DNA of 64,000 bases from Pestalotiopsis fici W106-1 (GCF_000516985.1 NW_006917096.1:2713606-2777605), one strand, 5' to 3'; positions 44,069 to 57,900 are shown, numbered from the stretch's first letter. The notes: generated by a model not told the origin, from the letters alone. Program-made: numbers and translations.

Positions 44069-46160
44069 ATGGGGGCCAACAGCCAACCCACGAATTCATC
44101 GCCGTCGCCGTCGCTAAGCGAAAACAACACAACCCAGAACAATAACGACAACACGCGGCGAGGCCCCCGTCGCTTTCTGCACCCTCGACAGTCGGCCATT
44201 GGTCTACGGAGACTTGGCTCTTCCACGAGACAAGATGCTGGGCAGGTAAACAACAATGGCAACAAGCCGCCGCCTCAGGTGGTGCGCTCCATGCTAGATG
44301 TTGACGATTACGCCGATCGAGGATCTATCAAGCTCCGGAGGCCCGGAGCACGGAGTGCCGCCGAGCCTCAAACTCCCAACAATGTGCGTTCCATGTTGGA
44401 TGTTGACGACAACACTGAAAGGGACACCGACGCTGCCGACTTTGCTTCCACTGATGGCGTCGCCGCCGCCGCCGCCCCCACGCCCGCAAACAAGGAGCGT
44501 ATGGGACGTTTCGGCCGCATGAAGATTCTCGGCCGGAAGCCCAGAGCCGGTTCTCACGGTCAGGATCAGCTCATTGTTCAGGATGAGTACGATCCGAGCG
44601 TCGTAGATATGCTGGACGTTGTCGGTAAGTTTAGACAAAATGCTACTTGAGACCCATGTTTCTCACCAGGAGCGCCGCTGACGATGGCCAGATCCCGAGG
44701 TTGCAACCTTAAACTCTATCACAAACGTCCAAAACTCTCTCTTCATCCCCTCTCTGGGACGACTTGTGAACAGACGCCCGACTTATAACCTTTCAAGCGT
44801 TCCACGCTTGCCTGGCGCCTTTCCTCCAGAGGCCAATGAAATGAGCCGGGCACAAACACCAGATCGCCTTCAACCGATCGAGTCAAATGAGGCCAGCGAG
44901 GCAGGCACTCCTACCACCGAGGATGAACAAACACTAGGACGCCCATCAATGGAGCGAATTCCCAGCACCATGACGGACCGCTTCTATGCTGTGCGGCCTT
45001 CCAACACATCCCTAGCAGATTGGAGCGATGAAGATCTCGCCGAATTAAACGATCACGTCCGTCATATGCTCCACTCAAAACGCTCCGCTTTCAAGCGTAG
45101 AATGAAGGCTTTCGGCCAATACGTGCGCAAGCCCTTGGGATTCTTCGTCACCTTGTATGCCACCTTGATCACTCTCTTTGGTCTGGCCTGGGTACTCTTC
45201 CTCATTGGCTGGATTAACGTCGGTGGTAAGCAATTATATGTCATCAACGTTATTGACAATGTGCTCGTGGCTCTCTTTGCCATTATGGGTGACGGCCTAA
45301 TCCCCTGGCGTCTCGTCGATACCTATCACATGATCTTCATTGCACGCTACCATCACCTCACCTGGAAACTTCGCGACAAGATGGAGGTCCCAGAGCTAAA
45401 GGACAAGAACGATTTGCCCTCCCAGCCAGTCGTTTCAAACCCCGAAGAGCAAAGGGATCTCGAGGCTGCTCGTGATCCTCATTTCAAGGAGGGAGAATAT
45501 TCTGTCCTGACTCCCGAGCAGCAGAAAAAGCTGGAACACCACCAGAACAAGTTTGCTAAATCCCACACTTTTTACAAACCGCACGAGACGGAGACGCACT
45601 TTGCTTTTCCACTACGTCTCCTCGTCGCCATTGTCGTCTTGCTGGATTGTCACTCTTGTTTTCAGCTCGCCCTGGGCTTGTGTACTTGGCTCATTGACTA
45701 CCGAACGCGACCTGGTGCGTTGACTGCGGTCATCCTTTGTTGTTCCATTGCCGTCAACACCACGGCTGGCATCCTTATTACCATTGGTGACCGGCGGACG
45801 CGTAAAAAGGATGTCGTGGAACGCATGTTCCGACAGGAGCTGACCGAAGAGGCCATGCGCCGAATCGAGCACAAGAAGGAAAAGGAGGCGAAGGAGAAAG
45901 AAAAGGCCGAGAACCGACTACACGATATCCAAGAGGAAGATGGCATATGGCCACTACCCAAGATCGACTTCTTGCATAGAAACAGCGACGACAACAAGGG
46001 AAAGAGCAGAAAGAGTGGAGAACTCAGCAGAAAGTCTCTTGATCAAAGCAGGAAATCTCTTGACCAAGTAGGCAAATTCACTTCCAACGTTGGCACCCGC
46101 AGTTCCAAGAGTATGGACGAACCGCGGGTTTCGGGGGCGTTTCCCAAAGAGGAGAATTGA
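44069..46160 (+). CDS. DUF2985-type integral membrane protein with triplicated MLDV motif
   Basis: Two exons (44069-44624 and 44692-46160, GTAAGT donor) encode 674 residues. The N-terminal 300 residues are disordered and polar; the motif VRSMLDVDD occurs at 72-80 and 106-114, and a relative VVDMLDVVD at 178-186 spans the splice junction. The C-terminal half has about four membrane helices: KPLGFFVTLYATLITLFGLAW and its extension, a second around NVLVALFAIMGDGLIPWRLVD, a third around LRLLVAIVVLLD, and a fourth around TAVILCCSIAVNTTAGILI. The (D)GLIPWR(L/F)xD segment after helix 2 and the overall arrangement match the fungal DUF2985 family of unknown function. The cytosolic tail is Lys/Glu-rich, then carries repeated RKS elements (about 615-640). 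The splice removes 67 nt and restores the frame exactly. Confidence 0.88.
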
Positions 46161-47636
46161 GCGTTCAAGGTGCTGTTTTCTTAGAGATCCATCTTTAGAT
46201 CAGCATAGACGTAATGATTGTGTGTGTATTTGGATGGTAATATGTTTTTCTTTGTCTTTTGGTTTTTAGCGTCATGAAGGAACTATACCCAGATATATGC
46301 AAGTTGGATAGTAGTAATCACACACTCACCAGACAAGCGCATATTACGCCATGGTTTAGAATAGAAAGATTTGTTTCCTCTCAATTCGACTCATGTACTT
46401 GTGAGATTGGTTTGTTTCATACCAACTTGGCTAAAGCCTACGTTGTGCCTGGAATCACAGGTTGATGAGGAGCAAGATCAGTGTATAGGGGCACGCATGG
46501 ATTTCGGTCAGACTGAGGCACACTACTATATGACATCTTTTTTCGTGGGTATTATCCCTCACTTTGAATCATCATGAAAGCCATGAACCTTGAGCAGAGA
46601 TACAAGGAGGGCAATGGCCACAAGACATGTCCTTTTCCTCGAGCCAGAGTTCAAATTAGCTTTTCCAACAAAATCAAAGTTTTCTTGTCCAAATTCTTGC
46701 AACACAATTTTCCTCCCAACCTTGGAGAATAAAAAGAAGATTTCGTGTAAGTGCTTGTTTGGCACGAGTGCATGTCAGCAGCAAATAATTAGGATCGAGT
46801 ATCCGGGCATTGATCAGACACTTGTCAAAGAAAGTTTGGTTAATTGGAATTCGAGACCAAGGTATAAATCATAGGAGCTTGGCAGCTCATCACATCAAGA
46901 AGTGCGGTATATCACAAGAGATGCTGAGATGGGTGTATCAATTAAATATGCTGGAAAATTGGATATGCTATGCTACCGTCGGAACTCCATCATATGCCAA
47001 TGTCTATCAGCGGGTATTCCGCAACGCTAACGCGGACAGAAAAAAAAAAAAACAGACTACCACTCTGAATGCTTTGTAGATCTCCTACCGAAGATCGGCC
47101 TCTCAATCTGGGCCAACAGGCGGCCAACTCATCCTGACGGTAGAAATAGAATTCCAACAGCCTCGTGCCGTGTCGCCAGATATCTGGAGAACGTATTGAC
47201 ACGTTGAGTTGCGCGCGACAAATAGTCGCACGTCGGGAAAAAATCACAAACGCCTCTTATATCTCATTTCCCCTTCTGATTCTGTGATGACAACACAATA
47301 TCCACATTTCTCGTCCCATCGTCATCTCGTTTTGCAAATTAAAATCTCGCTAAATTGTCTCGATCCTTAGTAACGGCCAAAAGTTGCCACCAGGTTTGTG
47401 GTGTGTAATGTGCCTCCAATCGTGGTTCGTTCTAGGATGATGCGTTGTGCGCGTATGCGGGTCCTTATCGGTAAAGCTGGGAAACGATGCCATTGAATTG
47501 GTTTGTTTTTTTCTTTCTTGCATAGATGTAAACCAGCAAAGTACATCTTAGGTTACTAAGCAGTCTCCGTGGCACAAGACCAAAGGGGCAAACGTCGTGG
47601 CTTTGCTTGGCGCATCATCATTTGAGTCCAGGCAGT
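46161..47636. other. Convergent intergenic region
   Basis: About 1.5 kb between the 3' ends of the DUF2985 gene (+) and the kinase gene (-). AT-rich after 46161. No gene seen. Confidence 0.55.
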
Positions 47637-50600
47637 TTAGTCGCCGTAGACATTTATCTTCTTGGCCGTCTCCGTACTGCCTACGCTGGTTTGTGTATCT
47701 CTGCGCCTTGCGCTAGTTGCGATCCTACTCAAGGGTTGAGCAGCCTGATCCCTGGCTGGACCCTTTCGCTTGGTCTTGGCCATGACAAGACCCTCGTCGC
47801 TGTCACTATCGTCGTCGTCATCGACCGCTCGTGACGAGTAGATGGAGGAATTCTGGCTGTGCAAAGATGCGGCAAAGTGCAAATGGACTGCACTATCCTC
47901 GGTGTCCAGTGTCTCTAGTGGGAATCCGGGTACGGATTTCTTGCCAAATGCTGGCGGGGTTCGTGAATCTCCATTTGATTCAAAGTGTGACGTTGGGTCG
48001 ACAGAGCCCGGGCGTTGAAGGAACTCCCCCTCGGCGTCTGCGGAGACAGAGCTGGCACCACTGAGAAGGGCAGGTAGAGACGGGTCTGACCGGAATATTT
48101 GCGAGTCTTCTCGTGATTCTTTGGTCATACTGACTGGGCTCGTGAATTCACTTGGGCTTGTCAAGGGTGTTGTTTGGTTATCCACCGACCCTGACCTGGC
48201 AGTAATGATAGTTCCACTGGTATCGCGTCGAGAAGGAGGCGACGGCTTCTCCATAAAGTATGCATCGTCAGGTGATGGCGGACATGGAATGCTAGAAGGG
48301 TTGACCTCGGTCCTCGAGGCAATGAGCTCTTGCCTCTTGGCATGTTCTTCTTGTTCGCGTTGTTGACGACGAATCATTTGCTGGTGGGCTCTGGCAAAGG
48401 ATTCAGGTGTTGATGGTTTGTACATTCTGGAAGGGGGCGTTCTTCCTTCCATCACCATGACTTGTTGACACGTCAGGGCGCGGTGATCTGTGTCGGGTAA
48501 AGACAACTGCCGTTCATGATGACTTGTGGAAAGGCTACTTGGATCAGATATCGGTTCCGTATGTCGGTATGTCCTGATCGCTTTCGGGGAGAAGAACAAC
48601 GGCGACGCAAGAATATTGTTATCTTCAGAGAGGCCAATGCCTGTCGGTCTCCGAGGCGGCAGTTCCACATTACCCGGAGCAACGGCATTGCTGAGAGACA
48701 CCTTTGGCTCTGCACGCTTGTCGGCACTGGCGAATAAACCTCGGTCGACGGAGCGTGAGCGAGAGCCATCATCAAGCGGTCGAACATCGCGGGCTTTCCT
48801 GAGAGATGCCATTGGATCCACCAGAGAATCAAGACCGCCGGCTGGTGTGGCTGGCGTTGTATACGGGATTGCCGCGGGGGCAGCCGTTAACGTTAGGAAT
48901 GCGTTGTTTATTGATTGCGTGCGCAGGTGAGCTGGCTGGGCTGCTTGTTGGTAGGCTTTGCTAGATGACGTTGACATCCGTGACGAAGGCCTATACGGGA
49001 GATCTGCGTCTGGGTTAAAATCGATGGCAGGTCTACTGGGACGGCCGCTGTAATCTCCGCCTACCAAAGTCGCTCGTCGCGAGTGTTGTTCCGGCTCGTA
49101 ACCGTCATCCGGGGAGCCCTGGGGGCTGGCTGTCACACTTTGTGCAAGAGGATGATGCTCATTGGCCGTGGAATAGTCGTCAGGGCGGATGCTCTTGCGG
49201 CGAGCATCTCTGGGAAAGATATGGGATGCAGGGGTTGTTGCCACGCTTTCACCTGCTGAGCTATTTGCACTGCTGTTGGCCCTTTTCCTGGTGGCTTGGC
49301 TCTCAACCTTGTCTGATGACCGGTGTGTTGTGAGCTTGCCCACAGCTTTCTTGGCAGCAGATCGCACTCTTTCGAGGAAAGTAAGGGGCACAACAGCACC
49401 ACCAATATCCTTTTCATCGACCTGAATCTTGCGACCAGAAGATTGCCGTGATGGATCCGTGTCGTCGAGCCACGCCACCACGTCTGGAATGCCCTGTATG
49501 ACCCAGGGATGCCGCTTGACGTCGCGAAGTCGAATGCGCTTGTCGGGGTTCTTGGTCAACATCCTGCACAATAAGTCGTAGAGATTCTCATCAAGAGTCT
49601 CGTATACTATCTCATCGTCTCCGCGATATCCGGGAGCACTGCTGGGTCGCAAGTAGAGTGATTGCGTAGATGGATTGGTCAGAGGGTCGACTGGCTTCAA
49701 CCGCTGGTGTGGAATGTGAACCTCTTCCGTGGCAATTTTCTTGAACATCTGGAATTCGTCCTCGGCCATGAAGGGAATACGGGCGAAAATGAGACAGTAT
49801 AGGGTTACACCCAGAGACCATACATCGATGAGCTCGGATATCTTGGGTTGTTGCTCTCGGTCGAGATCAGTGTAGCAGAGTTCCGGTGCGAAGAAGGCCG
49901 GAGTACCAACGGTTTTGGCCAGTTCCAGGTCGTCATCGAAATCACGGGCTTCGGATTCAGAAACAAATTCGTCCATATCCTCATCGCGCACAGGTCTACC
50001 AAAGTAGGACACACCAAAGTCGGCAATCTTTACCCTGTGGTCGCGGGTCCACAAGAGGTTTGCAGGCTTGATGTCCCGATGAACAATACCCTCGTAGTGT
50101 AGATACTCGAGTCCCAAAACAGTGTCACGGAAAGTGGCCCGGGCGTCCTCGATCGTGAAGCATGGAACATAGGAGAAATCGTCAGCAAAGGAATCATGCG
50201 AGTGACGATCGAAGTCAACGGATGACATGTGTGAAATGATGGAATCTGCCATGCTCGGAGATCTGCCACGGGACATGGCCTCTTCAGGATTGAATATGGC
50301 AGTGTCTAGTGCCGTGGAAGACCCTGGCTGGGAGAGCAGAGGACCGGGTGTCTCCATGTCGCTCGAATAATCGGCAAAGACGGAGGAGATATCCGGTTCA
50401 GAAGGTTGCGGCGTGCTTGACCTCGACGCATCTTTCAGGGAAGGTGCTCCGGAAGCAATCCTATGTGCCTCGCGTGCGCTTTCTTGACGCATTTCCAATT
50501 GATGGAACAAGGAATGGTCTTTCGATGCGTTTCGTGGGAGGGACAGTGAGCCTTCATCGTTGGCAGCACCGTACTCGATGCTCCAGTAGTCCTCTGCACC

Positions 50601-51488
50601 TCGCTGCTTCTGCTGCATCCTTGCTCTCTTGACTTCCTTGATGGCAACGCGTTTGTCCATGAGTTTCAAATATTCGGCTTCCTCCTCAGTGTCGACCTCG
50701 CCACGTTGTTCCTTTTCGATACGCCGGCGTTCGAAGGCACATATCCATGGAAGACCTTTCTTCCGCCATACAACCTCGCCCAACTCAACGTGCTCGAGAA
50801 CCATGTAAATCTTCTTGAGTTCCGGGTCGTCGATAATTTCCAATAGCGCAACGACATTGGGGTGCCTGATCTTTTTCAGGATGGCGATTTCTTTCCTAGT
50901 CTTGTCTTGTGGTGACATGGCCGTGACCTTGCCGAGACGCCGTTTCTTGGAGAAGCGAGCTACGATCTTGATGGCAACATTCTCGCCAGTTTCGAGATTT
51001 CGAGCTAGTTTCACTTTTCCGTGAACGCCACGGCCAATTTCTTCGATCACTTCATACTGGTTGATAATTTTTCGTCCCGTCATGAGATCCAAATCAACGA
51101 GAGCCTTGTTGGTCCTAGAGCGTTCAAGAGTTAGAAAAGGGTATATTGGGCAACCTCTCACAGTACAAGGCCCAGTGATATGCGAAGAAAGAAAAAAGCC
51201 GAATACAAGGTTTTAGACGTTTTTTTTTTGAGAGGGGACTACTCACTCTCTAACTCTGTGGTTCTGCAGCGGGTGAAGGTAGGGGCTGCTGAGAGCCCCA
51301 AGCACCGGTGTCGACGCATCAGACACGGAGGTGGTGGGATACGCCATTTGCGTCCTGTTGGTTGAAGGACTGAAGAGCCCAGGTGATGAGATGGGCGTGT
51401 TGTGTACAGTCCGTGGGAAAAGATGGTGGAGGGGAGGGAGGTCGGTATGGAGACGGTGAGGGTTCTGCTGTGATTTTTCCTGGTCCAT
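47637..51488 (-). CDS. CaMKK/LKB1-class Ser/Thr kinase, Sak1/Tos3/Elm1 - Ssp1 type
   Basis: Two exons (51488-51247 and 51114-47637) encode 1239 residues. The splice joins ...NHRVRE to TNKALVDLDLMTGRK in the right frame and matches a conserved junction I recall from fungal homologues. The kinase domain (about 100-617) has the Gly loop GRGVHGKVK (107-115), Lys129 in AIKIV, HRDIKPANLLW with Asp427, DFG at 445-447, GTPAFFAPELCY and DVWSLGVTLYC. An insertion of about 195 residues sits in the hinge between VELGEVVWRKKGL and the C-lobe (FTIEDARATF). The 600-residue tail is disordered and Ser/Pro-rich. Yeast Sak1/Tos3/Elm1 activate Snf1 by T-loop phosphorylation and S. pombe Ssp1 acts on AMPK and stress pathways, so a role in glucose/energy and stress signalling is expected. 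The ATG at 51488 is the first in a Pro/His-rich N-terminus. Confidence 0.93.
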
Positions 51489-54473
51489 GTTGAGGATGGC
51501 CGAAGATTTGTCGGTGATGTCTGCCTCGCGGTGTGGTGATCTTCATTCTGATGTGAGCGTTTTCACAAATGCATGCTGCTTGTTGCAATCAAGCGGAAAG
51601 ACGCAGAGCAAAAAGAGAACGAGAGCGAGGCGGGGCGGCGCTGCTGGGGTTTTGGGGCCAGCTCAGAAAGCCATTGCGCCAACTCGGGAATTTGTAGAGG
51701 AAAGCAGAAACTCGAGTGGATGTGAAGGTCTAGTTGCTGTCGTCGTCGTGCTTGCTGGTGTAGTTGGGTCCACCGGGTGTTTGAATGTGTAAAGCAGAGC
51801 TGGTCGTTGTGAAAAGCGGGAAAAGTTTATGGGATTGTGAGGTACGAAGAGCGTGTAGATTACAGAGAGCGGAAGCCAGAGAGGTGTGACGAAAGAATGG
51901 GCAGCAGGGCGAAAGATTCCCGCCGGATTTCTTACTTTGCGTGGCTACGATGGGTTGATTGCTGGGCCCCCCCGACCGACCGACATGGACCTGTTGGATT
52001 GATGTGGGCACTGGAAGTACACTCAGCAGTACCTTGGCCCGGAGTGAAAGCAGAGAGAGCAGAACAGAACTGGAGCAGGGCCCGCCTATCCAGCCCACCC
52101 AAATCTGCTCAGTGCTCTCGGCAGCGGTGGGGATTGCAGTGATCCATGCTCCTTCTCTGGCTTGCCTGCACCTACTGCTTGCTTGGCGCTGCTTCAATGT
52201 TGCTTCCTTGGTGCGCGAGGATGGGTACGTACCCGATATCTAGGCACTGTCTAGCTAGGTTAGTGCAGATATCTACCCACAGTAGCGTATTTTCCGGTGT
52301 ACCCAACCAGATACTTGTCCAGATGGTGGGCACAGATTCAGGCTTTCTCTGGACAGTTCAGCGAAGGGGGAAGGGGGGGGGGAGGGCATTTCAGCTCCAC
52401 ACCCCTACAGGCCAGTAGGAGGGCTGGCTTTGGTACAAGGCAGCAGGTTGTTATAATCTATCTACAATGTACTGTGTACTGTGTACTAGTGGATTCACAG
52501 CAGCCCCCCCTGGTACCCGTAGCTCTAGGGCAAAGAAACATTGATCTCTATGCGGAACCGAGTGAGGCCAAGGGGAGGCCCCAACTGCTTGAGAGGGCTG
52601 GATTGATGCATCAGGGTCAAGTACTACCGTGGCTCCCGGCAGCATATCATCATCATTATCATGATACTGATCGTGCCCCTCGCTGGTCGTTTATGTTGAT
52701 ATGGTCGTTCGTCCGTCCCTCCGTTCCGGACCTGAAAAGACAGTAAATCTGCAATTTTCGTGACACTGTGTATGATAAATCTGTCATCCGGGTCTGCCGT
52801 ACCTACATTATCTGGCAGGAAGCCAAAGCAGCCAGAGAGCCACAGCTTTGTTGAGGCGCCCAATCTAAATTGCGGCTCGAGGGTTGTTGGCAACGATGAA
52901 TCCAAAAAGATTGGCTTTCGATGCATGCAAAGCCCAGTGTTGGGCCCCTTGGGTAGGGACAATTCAGCATCAATGCGGCGACAAAAACTCCACGTTTGGG
53001 ACAGGACCCCCATCTGCCAATGTGCGGTCACGCCCAGCAGTTTTCAACGGTCAAGGTCAAAAGGCCTGATAGAGTTTTAAGTGGTACCTATGGAGGAATG
53101 GAAGCCCCGGATCTTTTCGAGAACGATTCTGGTTTGCTCATGGGAAAGATCACGTCTGATAGGGGACCTGATTGTGATGGAGAAAAAGCAATAAAAATAA
53201 CTGGAGTACGAAGTACAATTCGTTTTTGCTCGCGCACATGAATTTTTTCCCCTTCGAGAAATATAAGAAGCAAAGGAATTTGGAATCGCACAGCAATACT
53301 TTGGTTTATTATGGTAGCTCTTAGTCAATACCTAAGAAGTCCGTTAGAGGGGGAAAAGACCCGACACCAGCCAAAATGTGAGGCATGCAGTGGATTTTAG
53401 CAATTGGGACGAGTTGTATTGTCATCACTGCAAGAGCAAGGTGTAGGCTGACAAAAAAATCTTTCCATTTTCCAGTCTTCGTAGTCCTCGATGACGAGCG
53501 CAAAAGATCAAAATTGCTTTCTCTGGCCGAAGACCTCTATTCTCAGCACATGCAACTTTTTTCATGCCGCCTTTTTTTTTTCCTACAACGAAAACCTTCC
53601 TTTTTCTTCTTCGAACGTACCAACGTTTTAAAATCTCGAAACACAACGTTGTGTCCAGTATCTGGCCGTCAACACAGTGCGCGGCGTCTCGCAATTCTGC
53701 TGGGAAACGAATGACATTGTGAAGAAGCGATAAGATCATGAGAGAGAGTGAGAGAGAGGTTGGACAAATCGAACCAGCCAAGCCAAGCGGCGCTAATCAA
53801 GAGACCTGGGACCGACTGTGGCCCTACTATATACGTACACTATCTATACTGCGCTATGTACGTGCATTAGACGCATAGCACGGCCTCGGGCAGATCTCTG
53901 GTCAGTCTGATGCCCGCCCTTTCTTGTCTTCCCTTCTCAATTGCTGCTACTGTTGCTATATTAGTGCTGAAACTTATTCATTGGTGGGAAGAGGAGGGAA
54001 CTCTCTGGTTTGCTGTGCCCAAGCCGAAGTGCAAGGATGATCGTGCAATCCATGGTCTTGAAGCTGTTCACAGTTGCGTTGAATGTTGCGCGCATGTACT
54101 GTATGTAGGTACCGACACTCCCTGAAGCGGCCCACCAATGGAGCCACTCTCTGCGTGAAGGAACACTGAATAGCCCAGCTCTTCTAATCATATCCATGTG
54201 TGCAACTCGTACTTCATAGCCGCAAGTCGGGTACATAGTAGTTTGAACCTAGACTATCTTTACCTCTTGCTATCTCTCCCACCACAGAACCGCTCCAGTA
54301 TGACCCATGGCCTTGGCCCGAAGGGCGATAAAGTTTATGGTGATTGTAGTGCATGATGGTGCAGTGATGAATGGGCCATGTCCAGTTGGTGGCAACGGGT
54401 GCATGGTTCCAGAATTCAAATTTCACGCGAGCGCAGCAATTAGCACAAGGACTGCCACTTTTTACTGATGCTG
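51489..54473. other. Gene-free region upstream of the kinase, up to the assembly gap
   Basis: About 3.0 kb. The first several hundred bases should be kinase promoter and leader. Several open frames of 100-155 codons overlap on both strands without domain features or coding-like composition. No RNA gene recognised. Confidence 0.5.
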
Positions 54474-54573
54474 NNNNNNNNNNNNNNNNNNNNNNNNNNN
54501 NNNNNNNNNNNNNNNNNNNNNNNNNNNNNNNNNNNNNNNNNNNNNNNNNNNNNNNNNNNNNNNNNNNNNNNNN
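54474..54573. other. Assembly gap (100 N)
   Basis: Exactly 100 ambiguous bases, the conventional filler for a gap of unknown size between contigs. Sequence on the two sides may not be as close as drawn. Confidence 0.99.
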
Positions 54574-54881
54574 AATACGTGCAGCATAAATGAGATGGAA
54601 GGGTACAGAAGTTATACGGGCTAGTCTCGAGTCTTTCATCATCCAGATAACCATACAATGGAAATCACAGCCTTAGAAAATGCCGGCCCTTTCCAAGACA
54701 ATTTACCAGGGGTGAGAAAAACGTTGTGAACCCCCAGCAAAACGCCCAGCCCAGGGGACCAGGGCCTACGGCAGGTAGCTTATCGAAACCAAAGACAACA
54801 TGGATCAGAGAACCTGGGGTCTGTGTGAGGTGAGGTGAGACCAGACCCGTACAAAGAAAATCACCTCATAGCACTAGTCTG

Positions 54882-54923
54882 ACGATGATGATGATAATAA
54901 TGATGAAGAAGAAGAGGATGATG
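54882..54923. repeat. GAT/GAA trinucleotide microsatellite
   Basis: Imperfect GAT repeats passing into GAA and back. Confidence 0.8.
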
Positions 54924-57900
54924 CTAGGGCCCTCATTCATGACTCTGCAAGTCTCCTACCCGCAGACCCCCGGCAGGCTTGGGGTCGCCTCGGATGATCC
55001 AATAATGTTGCATTGCATCAACGTGCGCTAGGTAGGGCCACTCACTGTCTTGTGAACCTAGGTGCGTGGAAGTGGTGTCAGAGCCTATCTTTTTACTTTT
55101 CCTTCTCTCTCTCTTATCAATCTGTCTAGCATCACAGCTGAAAAACCACCAATGACAACGAGGGAATAGACTTCACGACTCCGGAGCATTTTTAACGAAA
55201 CACGACCCGACGTCGCGCAATCCAATAGATACACATGGACACAGGTTGCCTCAATCTGCTATTTTTTTTTAGAATGAGTGCAACCTTGGACTGGAAATGT
55301 AGTTTCCCACATGTCATGCTACTGGGCATCTACTTGGAATATCCCGTTGCAGTCTGCTCCCAAGACAAGCAAACGGAGCGAGAAGAGACTGTCTACTCAG
55401 GCACCGGCTCATGCACACGTAATGGCGATAAACGGCCTCATCATCGTCTCTGTCCAACTGTAGCAGCCGGGAAAGAAAAGAAAACAAGGGCAGGGCAAAA
55501 GGCGATGCTCATTGGTAGGTTAGCTAGGACAGTGCCACGCAACAATGCATCACATTCATCGCCAACGCTTTTGCTGTGGCTTGTGCTGCGGGTTGCATTT
55601 TCTCGGCCACGCCTCGTATATAGCAAGACGTACTATGTAATAATCAAATCTCTCTCAGCAGTTCCTGTACCATTTATTATCATGATTATCAGCGCCATTA
55701 TTGCTTGATATTCATGTTTGAAACTTATCAATCTGTAAGTCGCAGTCTGACCATCCTCAACTGCCCGATGCATACATGCGGCACGGCATCGAGGAGGGTT
55801 GCAACCTGCAGGCCATCATATATCTCAACGAGAGACACAGTCCAAGGCACGATTTCTACATCATGCACAAGATGCGGTACGTACATTATATCTGCGCCGC
55901 ACTATGGATCCAGCCAGGCTTTTCCAGTCTATAGTGCCAACCGACCTCACGATAGGCGGCAAATCCTACATTGTTAACAACAAAGCATTGACTCGAGGCC
56001 GGGCTCGGTCCAGGTCCAGAGGAATCGAGATGGGGGCAACATCCAGCATATCCAGCCCGCTGAAGACAAGCAGAGCTGCAAGCCCAAAGTCAAACATATT
56101 GATAGTGGGTGTAGCCTAAAGATGGAAAAAAGAAATAGTGAGACAAAACGAGACAGCCGCATCCTTTCCCATACTCACGACTCATTGCCATTTACATCTA
56201 ATCGGCCTCTAATATTTAGTATTAACGGCGGCCAATAAATCAATTACAACACCAAGTAGGAGTCGTTGACTCGGTATTTTATCTGTTCACCACACAGTGC
56301 TGAAATGAATATAGAACTACGGAACGTGCCGTGCGCAAATTGGTGGTGGTACAAGTTTGCACATTCATACTGAATAGCGGGGTCGGGCATCATCTAAAAT
56401 GATCAAGTCGGATCCAATTCCCCCTCTCCATTTTGTTCCGTACCACAGACACCGCGGGGTGCATACTCTGTCTGGCATAATCTGGGGATTTCCAAAAACC
56501 CTTATTTCTTACCTAAAAGCCTAGATGTCTGTACACGGTCAATATGTTGCATCTAGGGAAAATTGAATACATCTTGGATTACCCATAATGTATTATATGT
56601 CAATAAAGTACTATATCACTGGAATATTGCCGCTCTCGACATGCATTCTGGCGAGATAGTGAAAGCGAAAGACCACGTGCATGAGAAGGTAAGATAAATC
56701 CTACCTACTCTGCCGGCCCCTACCTACATATTGTACACCGGTAACCCTCAAAGCCGCTGCAGTTACAATAAAACTGTGCAGCTACTGGTGAGCAAGCAGG
56801 TAGCCTGCCAACTTACATCTACTTATCCTACGTGTTCTCATGTAGCTCAAACGTCTATCTTGCTGCAAGTCGACAGACAATCAAGAAATGTGTAAAGTGC
56901 GTACGTAGTAGCATGACAATTTCGAATAATTCGACCAATCCCGATCCCTTGCACGGAGAAGGGCAAAGAACATCAGAGCGTGCCAATTCATGGTCGGAAG
57001 TCACGATGCATCAATAGCCGGGCATCAGACCGACCTGGCCACGAACATGTGCGAACTATTTTTTTTTTCTTCGTCACTTTAGTCACTGCCCCACCAGAGG
57101 ACCGGGAGAAAACGTAGCCGCTCCTCCAGTAGGATGGACCCCAACATACACCAGCTGCGTGCGCCTCTTGTTCACGATACCCTCAGTCCTATAGGAAAGC
57201 CGAACAAACATGGCCAGGTCTAGGCCCCCCTGGACGTCGGCTTGCCAAAAAAGGGGTGGGACGCCGCTCTCTCACTCAATGTCTCAGTCTGGTTTGGCCT
57301 CCATTGTGGCATCGTCAAGTCCGCTGGCGATCGAGGCATCTAGTCCTTCCACCTGGTCCCCTGAAATCAAGCACAAATTATTGAGAAGGCGGAGAGGAAA
57401 AATTTTTCTGTTTTCACGTTCTGCTCAAGTCTGGCCGTCTGCCGCCAAGTAAGGACTCCAGTCATAGGGCTCTGGCTCGTGTCCGGCAGCTGAATGTGGT
57501 GAACAAGAGACTGGTACTGTCTTAGCCACCATTGAGGATCTCAGCTAGGACCAGGTTTTGAGAGGGGGGCCAAAAAAAAAAAATACACCTAATGGAGACG
57601 GACCATGATACAAATTTCACGACGCAGGAACAAACGTCAAAGCATAATACAATACCCATCATCAATACGTGAGCCACCAAGGATTTCTCGATTTTACCCC
57701 AAGGTTCAACCTCACATCAGTCCACGGAGGCAGTCGTACGTGGGATTCTCTCCGCAAAACACCATTCCCCATCTGGATCATTGTGCATTCTGACCTAGAG
57801 CGACCCTGGTTAGCCTATATGCACCCATTGGCAGGGTTTTCATTATCGCTTTGTGCTACGTAGGTAGCAGTAGATGCTCCAGACAATTCGCCGATTCAAC

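Noticed and set aside
55235..55708. 157-codon plus-strand frame
   Set aside because: Starts at an ATG but has mixed hydrophobic and Arg/Lys content without domain, and comparable frames overlap it on the other strand.
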